DNA from: Lewinella sp. IMCC34183
Lineage (GTDB): Bacteria; Bacteroidota; Bacteroidia; Chitinophagales; Saprospiraceae
Assembly: GCF_003390915.1 (NCBI RefSeq)
Contig: NZ_QMEM01000001.1
Coordinates: 682,001 to 746,000 of the forward strand
Direction of reading: 5' to 3'
DNA: 64,000 nt
Positions 24,682 to 33,503 of this stretch are shown in pieces; positions within the stretch are counted from its first letter, which is position 1; the number at the start of each line of letters is the position of its first letter. A program made the position numbers and the translations under genes. The notes beneath the pieces are model-generated. The model was not told where the DNA came from, did not search any database, and saw nothing but the letters and a program-made list of their open reading frames with translations.

Positions 24682-25716
24682 TTAGAGGAGGTAGAATACC
24701 AGGAATACGAACACCCATACGAGGTCGACGAAGTGCCAGTACAGGCCAATCTTCTCCACCATCTCGTAGCCGTTCATCCGGGCGACGTAGACGCCACTGC
24801 CGGCATTGATGAGGATGATGAGCAGGAAGATAACGCCAGTGGCCACGTGAAAACCGTGGAAGCCGGTAATGCCGAAGAAGAGGGCACCAAAGGCCGAGGG
24901 GCCGAACTCCTGGGTACGTACTACCAGGTCGCCGGAGAGCTCGTCGGTCACTACGTACTTGCGGTGGATGAAGGGCTTCGAATCCGGATTTACCGTACCG
25001 TCGGCCTGCAGGCCGTCGACCACGTAGCCCGGGTAGTCGCCGGGGGTCGTGGAATAAGAGAAGTGATCCGCGCCTGCGGTGTGCTGGGTGCCGCCGGGAT
25101 CGGCTTCTTCCTCACCGTGGCTTTCACCCGCCACGTGCAGCAGGTAGGTTTCGCCCTCGACTACTTCCTCCTCGGTGGGTTCGCCGGTTTCAGGATCCAG
25201 GTAGAAGCCGTTCTCCGTATAGGTACCGAAGGGGTTGGTGGTGACGGTCATATTTTCCCGCACGATTAGGTTCGTCCATTCCCAGGCCTGGCAACCGAGG
25301 AAGCCCGCACCGCCGATAACGGTAAGCAGCATCCAGAAAACCACGCCGCGCTTGTTTTCGCGGGCGCCTTCCTGAACGGCCCGGACCATGGTACCTGAGC
25401 TGATGATCAGCAGGAATGACATGAAGGTCACGAAGATGAGCGGTGCCTCATTGTTGGGAAACAACTCGTTGATGCCGAACGGCGCGGTGGCAAATACCTT
25501 ATCGGGTACCGGCCAGCTGGGGCTGCTGAATCGCAGGGCGCCGTACGAAATCAGGAATCCGGCGAACGTAAAGGCGTCGGACAGCAGAAAGTACCACATC
25601 ATCAGCTTTCCGTAGGACGTACGGAAAGGCTTGCGGTCGCCGCCCGACCAGTCGTTATTCAGTTCGGGCTTCTGGTCTTCCGCGATGATGATATCCGTAT
25701 CTCTTTCTTCGGTCAT
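24682..25716 (-). CDS. coxC: Cytochrome c oxidase subunit III, long form
   Basis: 344 residues. The subunit III helices are clear (LMMWYFLLSDAFTFAGFL; FGITGFHGFHVATGVIF; IGLYWHFVDLVWVFVFLVFY). Between the helix ending QAWEWTNL and the one starting FGALFFGITG lies a ~110-residue soluble, acidic and His-containing insertion (e.g. HVAGESHGEEEADPGG), far longer than in typical members. Subunit III stabilises the catalytic core. It is the second of two subunit III genes here; gap to the first is 33 bases. Confidence 0.88.
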   Translation of the reverse strand: MTEERDTDIIIAEDQKPELNNDWSGGDRKPFRTSYGKLMMWYFLLSDAFTFAGFLISYGALRFSSPSWPVPDKVFATAPFGINELFPNNEAPLIFVTFMSFLLIISSGTMVRAVQEGARENKRGVVFWMLLTVIGGAGFLGCQAWEWTNLIVRENMTVTTNPFGTYTENGFYLDPETGEPTEEEVVEGETYLLHVAGESHGEEEADPGGTQHTAGADHFSYSTTPGDYPGYVVDGLQADGTVNPDSKPFIHRKYVVTDELSGDLVVRTQEFGPSAFGALFFGITGFHGFHVATGVIFLLIILINAGSGVYVARMNGYEMVEKIGLYWHFVDLVWVFVFLVFYLL

Positions 25717-25749
25717 ATCGGTGTCGTTGATAAAGTATGAGTGGTAAGC

Positions 25750-26349
25750 CTAGCGTTGCAGGCTCAGGAAAACGATAAGGTAGATCCACAGCACGTCTAC
25801 GAAGTGCCAGTAGATGATGGTCAGTTCGAGCCGCAGCTGGCGTGCGGGTGTTCGCCGCAATTTCAGCACGAAAGCAAGAACGAGCGCGACGGCCAGCGCC
25901 GCCAGTCCCCCCACTACGTGCAGGGCATGCAGCCAACTGATCGCGTACACGAAATCACCCGCCGGGTTGATCTTGAGCGGAACGCCCTGTGCGGCCAGTT
26001 CCTCCCACCCCAGGTACTGCATCACGAGGAAGGCAATACCCAAGACGAAGCTCAGCGAGAGCAAAATCTTGTACGCATTTGCGGCCTCCCGTTTGAAGGC
26101 CCCGTATGCAGCGTGCAAAGTTAGGCTACTGACGAGGATGACCAAAGTGTTGACGTAGAAAATGGTTGGGATAGAAAATTCCAACCAGTTTCCCGAGGCG
26201 CGACGTACGATGTACGCGCTGGTCAGGGCAATGAACATCATGACCAGGCTCCCCAGTCCGATGTACATGACCATTTTGAGCGGATGCAGCTTGCTGCGGC
26301 GGGTTACCGCCGCAAGTTGCTGATCCGCGGTTGTTTGTATTGCACTCAT
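25750..26349 (-). CDS. Cytochrome c oxidase subunit III, short form
   Basis: 199 residues, five helices, ending with IIYWHFVDVLWIYLIVFLSL, the conserved last helix of heme-copper oxidase subunit III, and WLHALHVVGGLAAL. This is the short CyoC-like form. Its ATG shares one base with the ctaB stop (TAATG), which implies translational coupling. Having a short and a long subunit III side by side is usual in Bacteroidota oxidase clusters. Confidence 0.88.
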   Translation of the reverse strand: MSAIQTTADQQLAAVTRRSKLHPLKMVMYIGLGSLVMMFIALTSAYIVRRASGNWLEFSIPTIFYVNTLVILVSSLTLHAAYGAFKREAANAYKILLSLSFVLGIAFLVMQYLGWEELAAQGVPLKINPAGDFVYAISWLHALHVVGGLAALAVALVLAFVLKLRRTPARQLRLELTIIYWHFVDVLWIYLIVFLSLQR

Positions 26350-27257
26350 TACATAAAGAATTTACCCGCCCAGTAAGCCGTGAAAACCAGCGGCAGATAG
26401 GCGAAGGAAAAGAACATCATCCGGAGTGCCGTCGACCGCTCCGGGCGACGATAAAATTGTACGGCGTAGTAACAGAAAGCGGCCCCGCAAACGACCACGA
26501 ACCCGGCAGCCCCGGCGGAGGTGATTCCCAGGAGATAGGGAATGACACCCAGCGGAATAAGTGCCGCAGCTGCCAGTACGGCGTCCCGCCCGAGTTGCCG
26601 GGCGTCCACCTCGCCATCACGTTCGGGAACCAGCCGGAATCCCGCCTTGCGGTAATCCCTGGCGCCGAGAAAGCCGATAGCGTAAAAGTGGGGTAACTGC
26701 CAGAAGAACTGCAGGGTGAAAAGGGTAATCCCCAGGGTCGTGATGGATCCCTCCGCCGCAGCACAGCCGATCAGGGCTGGGAGGGCGCCGGGTACGGCAC
26801 CTACCGCTACGGCGACGGGGCCTACCCGCTTCAGCGGAGTGTACACGAAGGCGTAGCTCATCAAAGACACCATACCGAGCACGGCCGTCCAGGGGTTGAA
26901 GAGTGCCAGCAGGGCAATGCCGCCCAGGCTGGAGAAACCGGCAAGCAGGAGTGCTTCGCTGGTGGACATCCGCCCCTCGGCCAGGGGCCGACGGCGGGTC
27001 CGCTCCATCTGCCGGTCGTAATCCTTCTCGAGGATTTCGTTCAGGATATTCGCGGCGGCCGTGGTCAGAAAACCGCCGGCGGTCAGGACCGCGACGGCCC
27101 ACCAGCTCACTCCGGTACCCGAGAGGGCGACCAGGTAGGCCAGCACCGAAGACAGGACAACGGTAATGGAAAGCCGGAACTTCACCAGAGCCGCCAGATC
27201 GGCGAGCCGTGAAGTCTGTTCGGCAACCTCTACCCGACTTGTGGATGATGCTTTCAT
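26349..27257 (-). CDS. ctaB: Protoheme IX farnesyltransferase CtaB
   Basis: 302 residues, UbiA-type membrane prenyltransferase with about eight helices. The two Asp-rich sites are present: NILNEILEKDYDRQMERT (N-x3-D-x3-D type) and the YTPLKR segment before the second site, ARDYRKAG. It converts heme B to heme O, the first step to the heme A needed by CoxA. The gene starts after the coxA terminator and begins a second transcript with both subunit III genes and subunit IV. Confidence 0.95.
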   Translation of the reverse strand: MKASSTSRVEVAEQTSRLADLAALVKFRLSITVVLSSVLAYLVALSGTGVSWWAVAVLTAGGFLTTAAANILNEILEKDYDRQMERTRRRPLAEGRMSTSEALLLAGFSSLGGIALLALFNPWTAVLGMVSLMSYAFVYTPLKRVGPVAVAVGAVPGALPALIGCAAAEGSITTLGITLFTLQFFWQLPHFYAIGFLGARDYRKAGFRLVPERDGEVDARQLGRDAVLAAAALIPLGVIPYLLGITSAGAAGFVVVCGAAFCYYAVQFYRRPERSTALRMMFFSFAYLPLVFTAYWAGKFFM

Positions 27258-27264
27258 GGGGAGT

Positions 27265-27311
27265 AAAAAACAACCCGTAATTCGCGGCGACGGGCCTCAC
27301 GAATTACGGGT
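27265..27311 (-). terminator. Intrinsic terminator between coxA and ctaB
   Basis: On the minus strand a 12-bp perfect stem (ACCCGTAATTCG at 27273-27284 with CGAATTACGGGT at 27300-27311) is followed by TG and then six T's (complement of 27270-27265). It begins 40 bases after the coxA stop and ends just before ctaB, splitting the respiratory block into two transcripts or attenuating read-through. Confidence 0.88.
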
Positions 27312-27351
27312 CGCCAAGGGTACGCGCAAGCGCGCACCGGGTAAGAGTTAA

Positions 27352-29205
27352 TTAGTGGTCGGTCGTTTCGCCTTCCATGGTCGGCTGCATCTGGGAGATG
27401 TTGTCGATACCGTCTTTGCTGTAGTCATAGGCCCAGCGCTGTACGGTAGGAAGCTTGCCCGGCCAGTTGCCGTGGCCCACCTCGATGGGGGTCGTCCACT
27501 CCAGGGTGTTGGCCTGGTAGGGGTTCTTGGTGGTCAGCTTCTTGCCGCGCCAGATGCTCCAGAAGAAGTTGATGACGAACAGCAGCTGGAAACCGAAGGT
27601 CAGGATGGCAGCGATCGTGATGAACTTGTTCATACCATCGAAGTGACCGAAGGTCTGGAAGCTGTCGAAGCTGTAGTAGCGGCGCGGTACGCCGGCCATA
27701 CCGAGGTAGTGCATCGGCCAGAAAACGCAGTACGCACCGATGGTGGTACCCCAGAAGTGGATCTTACCGAGGGTACCGTTCATAAAGCGACCGTACATCT
27801 TGGGGAACCAGTGGTAGATGCCCGCGAACATGCCGAAGAAGGCAGCAACCCCCATCACGATGTGGAAGTGAGCAACTACGAAGTAGGTGTCGTGCAGCTG
27901 GATGTCGAGCGCGGAGTTACCGAGCCAGATACCCGTAAGACCTCCAGAGATGAACATCGATACGAAGCCGATGGCGAACAGGCTGGCGGGATTGTAGCGG
28001 ATGTTACCCCCGTACAGCGTGGCGATCCAGTTAAACACCTTAACCGCGGAGGGAACGGCAATGATCAGGGTGAAGATCACGAAGAAGTTGGCAATGAAGG
28101 GGTTGATGCCCGACATGAACATGTGGTGAGCCCATACGATGAATGCCAGGAAGGCGATCGCAAGGATCGAAAACACCATCGCCTGGTAGCCGAAGATCGG
28201 CTTGCGGCTGTTGACGGCCAATACTTCGGATACGATACCGAAGGCCGGCAGGATGATGATGTACACCTCGGGGTGACCCAGGAACCAGAACAAGTGCTGG
28301 TATAGGATCGGGCTACCGCCTACGTGATCGAGCGCCGCACCACCGATGTAGATATCGGAGAGATAGAAGCTGGTACCGATACCACGATCGAGCATCAGCA
28401 GGAAGAAGGCGGAGGTAAGTACGGGGAAGGAGAGCAGACCGAGAATGGCCGTCACGAAGAAGGCCCAGATCGGCAGCGGCAGGCGCCACATGCTCATTCC
28501 CTTGGTGCGCAGGTTAAGTACCGTGGTGATGTAGTTGATACCCCCCAGCAGCAGGGAGACAACGAGCAGTACCAGCGAGATAGTCCACAGGGTCATACCA
28601 GCACCCGAACCGTCCATGGCCTGGGGAAGGGCCGACAGAGGCGGATACGCTACCCAACCGCCGGCGAAAGGGCCGGTGGACAGGAACAGCGAGGCGAACA
28701 TGATGGTACCGGAAACGAAGAAGAACCAGTAGCTGAGCATGTTCAACAGCGGCGAGGCCATGTCGCGGGCACCAATCATCAGGGGGATCAGCAGGTTGCT
28801 GAATGTACCGGACAGACCGGCGGTAAGCACGAAGAAAACCAGGATGGTGCCGTGCATGGTCACCAGGGCGTAGTAGAAGTCCTGAGCCAGGGTTCCTACT
28901 CCTTCGGCGTTAACGGTAATCCACTTGCCGAGCAGCGGCTGAAGCCACGCAAGGCTCTCCTCGGGGAAGCCGAGCTGCATCCGGAAGATGAGCGACATTA
29001 CGGCACCGATGATGGCCCAGAACATTCCCGTGATCAGGAACTGCTTGGCGATCATCTTGTGATCCATGCTGAAAATGTAGTGAGAGATGAAGTTCGACTG
29101 ATACTTATCCCCGTGGTGGTGCTCGTGGAAGTGATCGTCGTAACCAAATTCCTCAATCAGTGCTTCGTCGCGTTTCAGCGGGGCCGTAATAACTGCTGTA
29201 GCCAT
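27352..29205 (-). CDS. coxA: Cytochrome c oxidase subunit I (A1-type heme-copper oxidase)
   Basis: 617 residues, twelve helices. Contains FWFLGHPEVYIIILPAFG with the CuB His, the proton-channel Glu and the Tyr that crosslinks to it (A1 type); VWAHHMF with two more CuB His; and HDTYFVVAHFHIV with the heme a3 and heme a ligands. The usual HFHYV reads HFHIV here. A His-rich cytoplasmic start (HFHEHHHGDKY, residues ~25-35) precedes helix 1. The enzyme reduces O2 to water and pumps protons. The start codon lies 37 bases after the coxB stop. Confidence 0.97.
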   Translation of the reverse strand: MATAVITAPLKRDEALIEEFGYDDHFHEHHHGDKYQSNFISHYIFSMDHKMIAKQFLITGMFWAIIGAVMSLIFRMQLGFPEESLAWLQPLLGKWITVNAEGVGTLAQDFYYALVTMHGTILVFFVLTAGLSGTFSNLLIPLMIGARDMASPLLNMLSYWFFFVSGTIMFASLFLSTGPFAGGWVAYPPLSALPQAMDGSGAGMTLWTISLVLLVVSLLLGGINYITTVLNLRTKGMSMWRLPLPIWAFFVTAILGLLSFPVLTSAFFLLMLDRGIGTSFYLSDIYIGGAALDHVGGSPILYQHLFWFLGHPEVYIIILPAFGIVSEVLAVNSRKPIFGYQAMVFSILAIAFLAFIVWAHHMFMSGINPFIANFFVIFTLIIAVPSAVKVFNWIATLYGGNIRYNPASLFAIGFVSMFISGGLTGIWLGNSALDIQLHDTYFVVAHFHIVMGVAAFFGMFAGIYHWFPKMYGRFMNGTLGKIHFWGTTIGAYCVFWPMHYLGMAGVPRRYYSFDSFQTFGHFDGMNKFITIAAILTFGFQLLFVINFFWSIWRGKKLTTKNPYQANTLEWTTPIEVGHGNWPGKLPTVQRWAYDYSKDGIDNISQMQPTMEGETTDH

Positions 29206-29241
29206 GGAATTTAGATTGTAGGTATTTCTTTAAAGGATAGC

Positions 29242-30762
29242 TTACTTGGAGGAGAGAGCCGCATTTTCGGGTATGGCGATCTCTCCTTCTGTAATATACA
29301 TTTCGATGCCAGAGTTGCGGGATTCCCCGGGGTTTCCACCCATTGTGGTCATCGGCCGACTGGAACCGTAGCCGCGGCTGCGCAGCCGGTCAGCTTCAAT
29401 GCCGTTTTCAATGAGATAATCCCGTACAGCCTGTGCACGCTGGTCACTGAGGCTGATGTTAGCAGCTTCGTCGGCGGCGTTTCCGGTTTCGTAGCCCATG
29501 AGGACGACACCGGCATTCTCGTTGCGCTCCAGGTAGGAAAGCAGATCGTCTAGCTGGTACTCGGAATCTCCGCCAAGGGTAGCCGTACCTTCCTCGAAGG
29601 TCACGTAATCCAGGGTAAGGTAGTTGTCCTCGTCGCTCGAAGTGCCCATCGCGGTGGATACCGCCTGATTGAAGTCGGTGCGGCGCTGCTTGACGTCGGC
29701 CATGAACATGGGATCGTCCTTGGTGCCCTTTACGCTGGTTTCATAGTACGACTCCTGCTGTGCGTACCAGGTGTCGAAATCATCCTGCTCGAGGATGTTG
29801 ACGGTACGCGCCATGGAATAGTGGCCGATGCCACAGAGCTCGGCGCAGGCCAGTTCGAAATTGCGGGTCTCCCAGAGTTGCTTGCCTTCCGTTTCCGGGT
29901 CGGGCAGCTGGTACTCGGGGTATTCAGAAAGACCCTTCCGCCACTCCTTGGTAGTGGTGCGGGGGGTGAAGACGAAATAGGTGGGCAGGCCGGGAACAGC
30001 GTCCATCTTGACGCGGAACTGGGGCAGGTAGAAATCGTGAAGGACGTCCTGGGCGGTGATCCGCACGCGGACCTTCTGATCGACGGGAAGCGTAACGTCG
30101 TTGATCTGAATATCGTCCCAGCTCTTCGGGTCGGTGTAGTCTACGCCCAGGGGGTTGGCACCCGTGATCAGGCGAAAGTCCTTGCGGCCCAGCAGACCGT
30201 CGGGTCCGGGGTAGCGCATGGCCCAGGCAAACTGGTAGCCGGTGGCCTCGATCTCCATGTAGTTGTCGTCGTCGCCTACGTCGCTCATGATGGTGTTCCA
30301 GGCATCCAGTCCACCGACCACCAGAAAGGTCATTACGATGGCGGGGATACCCGTCCAGACCAGCTCCACCGTATTGTTGTGGCTCAGGTACTGCGCCTTG
30401 TGGCCTTTGCGGCTGCGGAACTTGTAGGCGTAGTAGAACAGGGCAATGTGGGTGAGGATGTAGGCGGAGTAGGTGACGCCGAGCGTCCACTTCATCATGC
30501 TGTCGATTTCGGCACCGTGCTCCGAAGCGGAGGCATTGGGACCGAATCCGAGGATGTAGTTTTTGTAGTAGAGCGCGGAGGCACTGGTGATTACCAGCAG
30601 GGCGATCATGAAGAACATGAGCCCCCGACCGGTAGCGGCCGTGGCTTTTGCTTCCACTTCCTCGCTGCCGCGCAGGCGCTGGGCCAGGTCACGGACCCGG
30701 GCCACCTGCACGATGATGAGCAGGAGGAGCGCAATGCAAAGTAAGACGATCAACGTAGTCAT
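29242..30762 (-). CDS. coxB: Cytochrome c oxidase subunit II with C-terminal OmpA-like domain
   Basis: 506 residues. Hydrophobic segments at about 2-21, 48-67, 93-112 and 133-152, then the cupredoxin domain with the CuA site: H242 in VLHDFYLPQFR and C306/C310/H314/M317 in CAELCGIGHYSM. Instead of ending near 335 (or continuing into a cytochrome c domain), the chain goes on to an OmpA/MotB-like domain at ~378-492: YVTFEEGTATL, VVLMGYETGNAADEAANISL, SDQRAQAVRDYLIENGI, RGYGSSRPM. The peptidoglycan-contact Arg (DQRAQ) is kept, but the GHTD motif reads GYET. The fusion is in one open frame with no stop or base-composition break. It would hold the oxidase against the cell wall, or be a structural relic; this is inference. 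Confidence 0.9.
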   Translation of the reverse strand: MTTLIVLLCIALLLLIIVQVARVRDLAQRLRGSEEVEAKATAATGRGLMFFMIALLVITSASALYYKNYILGFGPNASASEHGAEIDSMMKWTLGVTYSAYILTHIALFYYAYKFRSRKGHKAQYLSHNNTVELVWTGIPAIVMTFLVVGGLDAWNTIMSDVGDDDNYMEIEATGYQFAWAMRYPGPDGLLGRKDFRLITGANPLGVDYTDPKSWDDIQINDVTLPVDQKVRVRITAQDVLHDFYLPQFRVKMDAVPGLPTYFVFTPRTTTKEWRKGLSEYPEYQLPDPETEGKQLWETRNFELACAELCGIGHYSMARTVNILEQDDFDTWYAQQESYYETSVKGTKDDPMFMADVKQRRTDFNQAVSTAMGTSSDEDNYLTLDYVTFEEGTATLGGDSEYQLDDLLSYLERNENAGVVLMGYETGNAADEAANISLSDQRAQAVRDYLIENGIEADRLRSRGYGSSRPMTTMGGNPGESRNSGIEMYITEGEIAIPENAALSSK

Positions 30763-30815
30763 TCCGGTTAATTAGCTTCGTTCGTACCACAGACCGGCGT
30801 TTCCGGCAGCAGCTG

Positions 30816-30880
30816 TAAAGTTAACGAGTGGTAAGATTCTTGGTTACGCCCGAACACACTGTTTAGACTGAGTCTAGACA
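30816..30880 (-). promoter_or_regulatory. Possible coxB promoter with upstream palindrome
   Basis: TAACTTTA (minus strand, 30823-30816) is one base off the -7 consensus and lies 54 bases before the coxB ATG. About 37 bases further upstream is a near-perfect palindrome, TGTTTAGACT at 30860-30869 and AGTCTAGACA at 30871-30880 (one mismatch). The pair suggests a regulated internal promoter between the act and cox genes. Confidence 0.45.
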
Positions 30881-30885
30881 AGTGC

Positions 30886-32529
30886 CTAGGTGTGGTGGTG
30901 GATACTTTCCTCCAGGTAGGGGTCGTGCTTGGGTACCAGGCGGTAACGCGCCAACTGAGAGAGGACGAAGTAGAGGAAGCCACCCAGGAACCCTAGGAAG
31001 ATACCGATTTCCAGCAAGCCGGGAAGGGTGAAGCCCGATTTATAGCCCAGCGTATGCAGTGCTTCGCTGTGCCCACCGGCTACTTCAAGGTGACCCTGCA
31101 TTTCGGTTTCTTCGACGTTCTCCTCCTGGATAAACTTGTTGGGTTCGAAGACATCAGCATCCGTGCGGTCGGCCGCGGTGGCCAGGGCCTGCGTTCCGGT
31201 GCTCCGGGTCTCGGGGGTACCGCCGCGGAATTCGTTCGCTACCGGAATACCGCTGTCCGTCTCCGAGGCATCGAAGTGGACGTTGTCGTTGTCAAACGAG
31301 TCATCGGTACCTGCGGTCTGCTCCAGGTTGTCCCCCTCGCTGACAACCTCCCCCGCCGCAAGGGCGGCGGTCTCGTCGCCGTCGTGGCCTTCGGCGTGCT
31401 GATCGTGTCCCATCACCGCCGTATCCTCACCATGGGCCTCACCCACGCCGTGGCCGCCCTCGTGGGCTTCCATTTCGATCAGCGTCAGGCGGGCACCGGG
31501 CTTGATCATGTTGAAAAAGTCGAGCCAGTGGCCGAAGAAGACCAGGGCCGAGGCAAAGAAAAGGGTACCCATCTTGCGCTTGGTGTCGTTCCGCATCAGG
31601 ATGAGGAAGGGCAGTACGAAGTTGATGCCTAGGTTGGCCCAGAACAGGACGGGATAATTGTCCATCCGCTCCCGGAAGTAGATCGTCTCCTCCCCTACGT
31701 TGGCGTACCAGATGAGCATGAACTGGCTGAACCAGAGGTACGTCCAGAAGATCGAGATCGCGAAGAGGTACTTGCCCAGGTCGTGGAAGTGCTCGGCGTT
31801 GACCCCCGGGTAGTAGCCACGGCTCTTCAGGTAGATAAGCAGCATGATCGTCAGGGCAGTCATGGCTACAAACAGCGAAGCGGAAGCATACCAGGCGAAC
31901 ATCGTGGAGTACCAGTGGCTGTCGATCGACATGATCCACTGCCAGATCAGGGCGGCACTGGTGAAGCCGAAGATCGGAAGGAAGATCGCGGCGTATACCT
32001 TGTACTTGCGGAAGTAGCTGAAGGTACTGTCCTTATCGTCGGCGTCTTCGGCCAGGCTCAGGTTGCGGATCTTGCCGAGCAGGAAGTACCACAGTCCTAC
32101 AAATCCGATGGTTCCGAAGGTGTACCAGTACTTATTGAGGAAAGAAGATTTGTGGGTCAGGATCGCGTCCTCCATCACAGCGGCCTCGTCGTTCCAGTGG
32201 TACAGGTGGTGACTGTGCAGCCAGAGACCTACGATGATCACGCCCATCAGGAAGAGTCCCGGCAGCAGAAAGGAAGAGAAGCTTTCCCACACGCGCTTGA
32301 ACTGGACGAACCAGCCGGCATAGGCGGTCGTAAAGGCGGCCAGCGCAAAACCGGCGATAGCCCCGATGCCCAGGAAGAACACGGTGTTGTGGAGGAAATT
32401 GGTCCAGAACCGCATGTGGTGGCCTTCGCCGCCGTCCACGAAGTAGCTGATGATCAAGCACACCAGGCCCACGCCCATGAGGGCTAGGTTAGTGGTCTTG
32501 GCGCGGGAAGAGAATACAAAGTTCTCCAT
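30886..32529 (-). CDS. actF: Alternative complex III subunit ActF
   Basis: 547 residues; integral membrane, quinol-side subunit of alternative complex III. Ten helices are expected, including IFWTYLWFSQFMLIWYAN, a typical ActF block, and the C-terminus VPKHDPYLEESIHHHT. Residues ~355-490 form a long His/Asp/Glu-rich low-complexity insertion (e.g. HEGGHGVGEAHGEDT and HDQHAEGHDGDE) between the penultimate and last helices. The segment stays in frame and returns to a conserved helix (LPGLLEIGIFLGFLGGF). Last gene of the act set before coxB. Confidence 0.93.
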   Translation of the reverse strand: MENFVFSSRAKTTNLALMGVGLVCLIISYFVDGGEGHHMRFWTNFLHNTVFFLGIGAIAGFALAAFTTAYAGWFVQFKRVWESFSSFLLPGLFLMGVIIVGLWLHSHHLYHWNDEAAVMEDAILTHKSSFLNKYWYTFGTIGFVGLWYFLLGKIRNLSLAEDADDKDSTFSYFRKYKVYAAIFLPIFGFTSAALIWQWIMSIDSHWYSTMFAWYASASLFVAMTALTIMLLIYLKSRGYYPGVNAEHFHDLGKYLFAISIFWTYLWFSQFMLIWYANVGEETIYFRERMDNYPVLFWANLGINFVLPFLILMRNDTKRKMGTLFFASALVFFGHWLDFFNMIKPGARLTLIEMEAHEGGHGVGEAHGEDTAVMGHDQHAEGHDGDETAALAAGEVVSEGDNLEQTAGTDDSFDNDNVHFDASETDSGIPVANEFRGGTPETRSTGTQALATAADRTDADVFEPNKFIQEENVEETEMQGHLEVAGGHSEALHTLGYKSGFTLPGLLEIGIFLGFLGGFLYFVLSQLARYRLVPKHDPYLEESIHHHT

Positions 32530-32579
32530 GGGGAGTATTCGGTTTTGCGGAGCCTGAGCGCCGCCAATGGGAAGTTGCT

Positions 32580-33476
32580 TTATTTCTTGCGGAGCGTGGG
32601 GCTGGTCGTACCCCCCCCGGCGTCGGTCATCAGTTCGCCATCTTCGGCGGCCGGAGCTTGCTGGGCCAGTGGATCGATCTCACCGGAGGGCGTACCTACC
32701 GCGGGATTGAAGGTATTGACCGTCGGGCTGTACTCGGTGCCCGTCTCCTTGGCCTGTAGCGTACGGATGAAGTGGATCACCTGCCAGCGCTCCTCGTAGT
32801 TCATCTTATCGGCGTAGGCCCCCATGACGTTGTAGCCATACATGATGGCGTGGTAGTACCGGCCGTTGGAGGCTTCGAGGAATTCCGGGCGCAGGAAGCT
32901 CGCGGGTGCTGCGGGATATTTCGCCTGGGGGTTCTTGTCGGTATCGTAGATGTAGCCCAGTCCGTCACCGGCCTCGCCGTGGCAGATGGCGCAGAAGATG
33001 CCGTACAGGTTGGCGCCGGTGGCGAGTCCCGCTTCCGTGATGGGGAAGGGGTTGGTGGAGTTGTCGGCCAGGGCGGCTTCCCGTCCTTCCGGCGTGTCGT
33101 CGTAGTAGTACGGGACGTGGCCGTTGGTGGGGATGGCAATGGCGTTCATATGGTCTCCGTCGACGATGCTGCCACGCATGCTTTCGGCCTCGTCGAGGTT
33201 GGTGGGCGGCTGCATGCCGGGCGTGTAGCTGCCGGCGTATCCGCGGGGTACGGTGCCCTCTACGGTGTACTTGGGGTAGGCCAACTCTCCGAGTTTGACG
33301 GTAGACCGGTCATTCCAGGTATTGTAGTAGTAGTAGTTGTACGTGTTCGCCTCCATAGCCACCGAGTGTGCCATATCGGGCATGTACTCGCTGCCGGTGA
33401 ACTCGCCCTCGGCGTCGCTGCAGGCGGTAAGGACCACCGCAAGGCCGAGCGTCAGGATCAGGTTATGCAATTTCAT
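32580..33476 (-). CDS. actE: Alternative complex III subunit ActE, monoheme cytochrome c lipoprotein
   Basis: 298 residues. Lipoprotein signal with LTACS (Cys19) and one heme-binding CAICH motif, followed by the class I cytochrome fold; the distal Met is probably in MYGYNVMGAYADKM. ActE receives electrons from ActA and passes them to the oxidase or a soluble carrier. The last ~50 residues are a Pro/Ala/Gly-rich tail. The gene lies between actF and actD with short gaps. Confidence 0.93.
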   Translation of the reverse strand: MKLHNLILTLGLAVVLTACSDAEGEFTGSEYMPDMAHSVAMEANTYNYYYYNTWNDRSTVKLGELAYPKYTVEGTVPRGYAGSYTPGMQPPTNLDEAESMRGSIVDGDHMNAIAIPTNGHVPYYYDDTPEGREAALADNSTNPFPITEAGLATGANLYGIFCAICHGEAGDGLGYIYDTDKNPQAKYPAAPASFLRPEFLEASNGRYYHAIMYGYNVMGAYADKMNYEERWQVIHFIRTLQAKETGTEYSPTVNTFNPAVGTPSGEIDPLAQQAPAAEDGELMTDAGGGTTSPTLRKK

Positions 33477-33503
33477 GCTGAAGGGTTTAGTGGTAGCGCC
33501 CGA

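Noticed and set aside
29242-30762. coxB-OmpA fusion as an assembly error
   Set aside because: The junction lies within a single open frame with a plausible linker and the next gene starts normally 37 bases after the stop; no sign of a misjoin was seen, though read data were not available.
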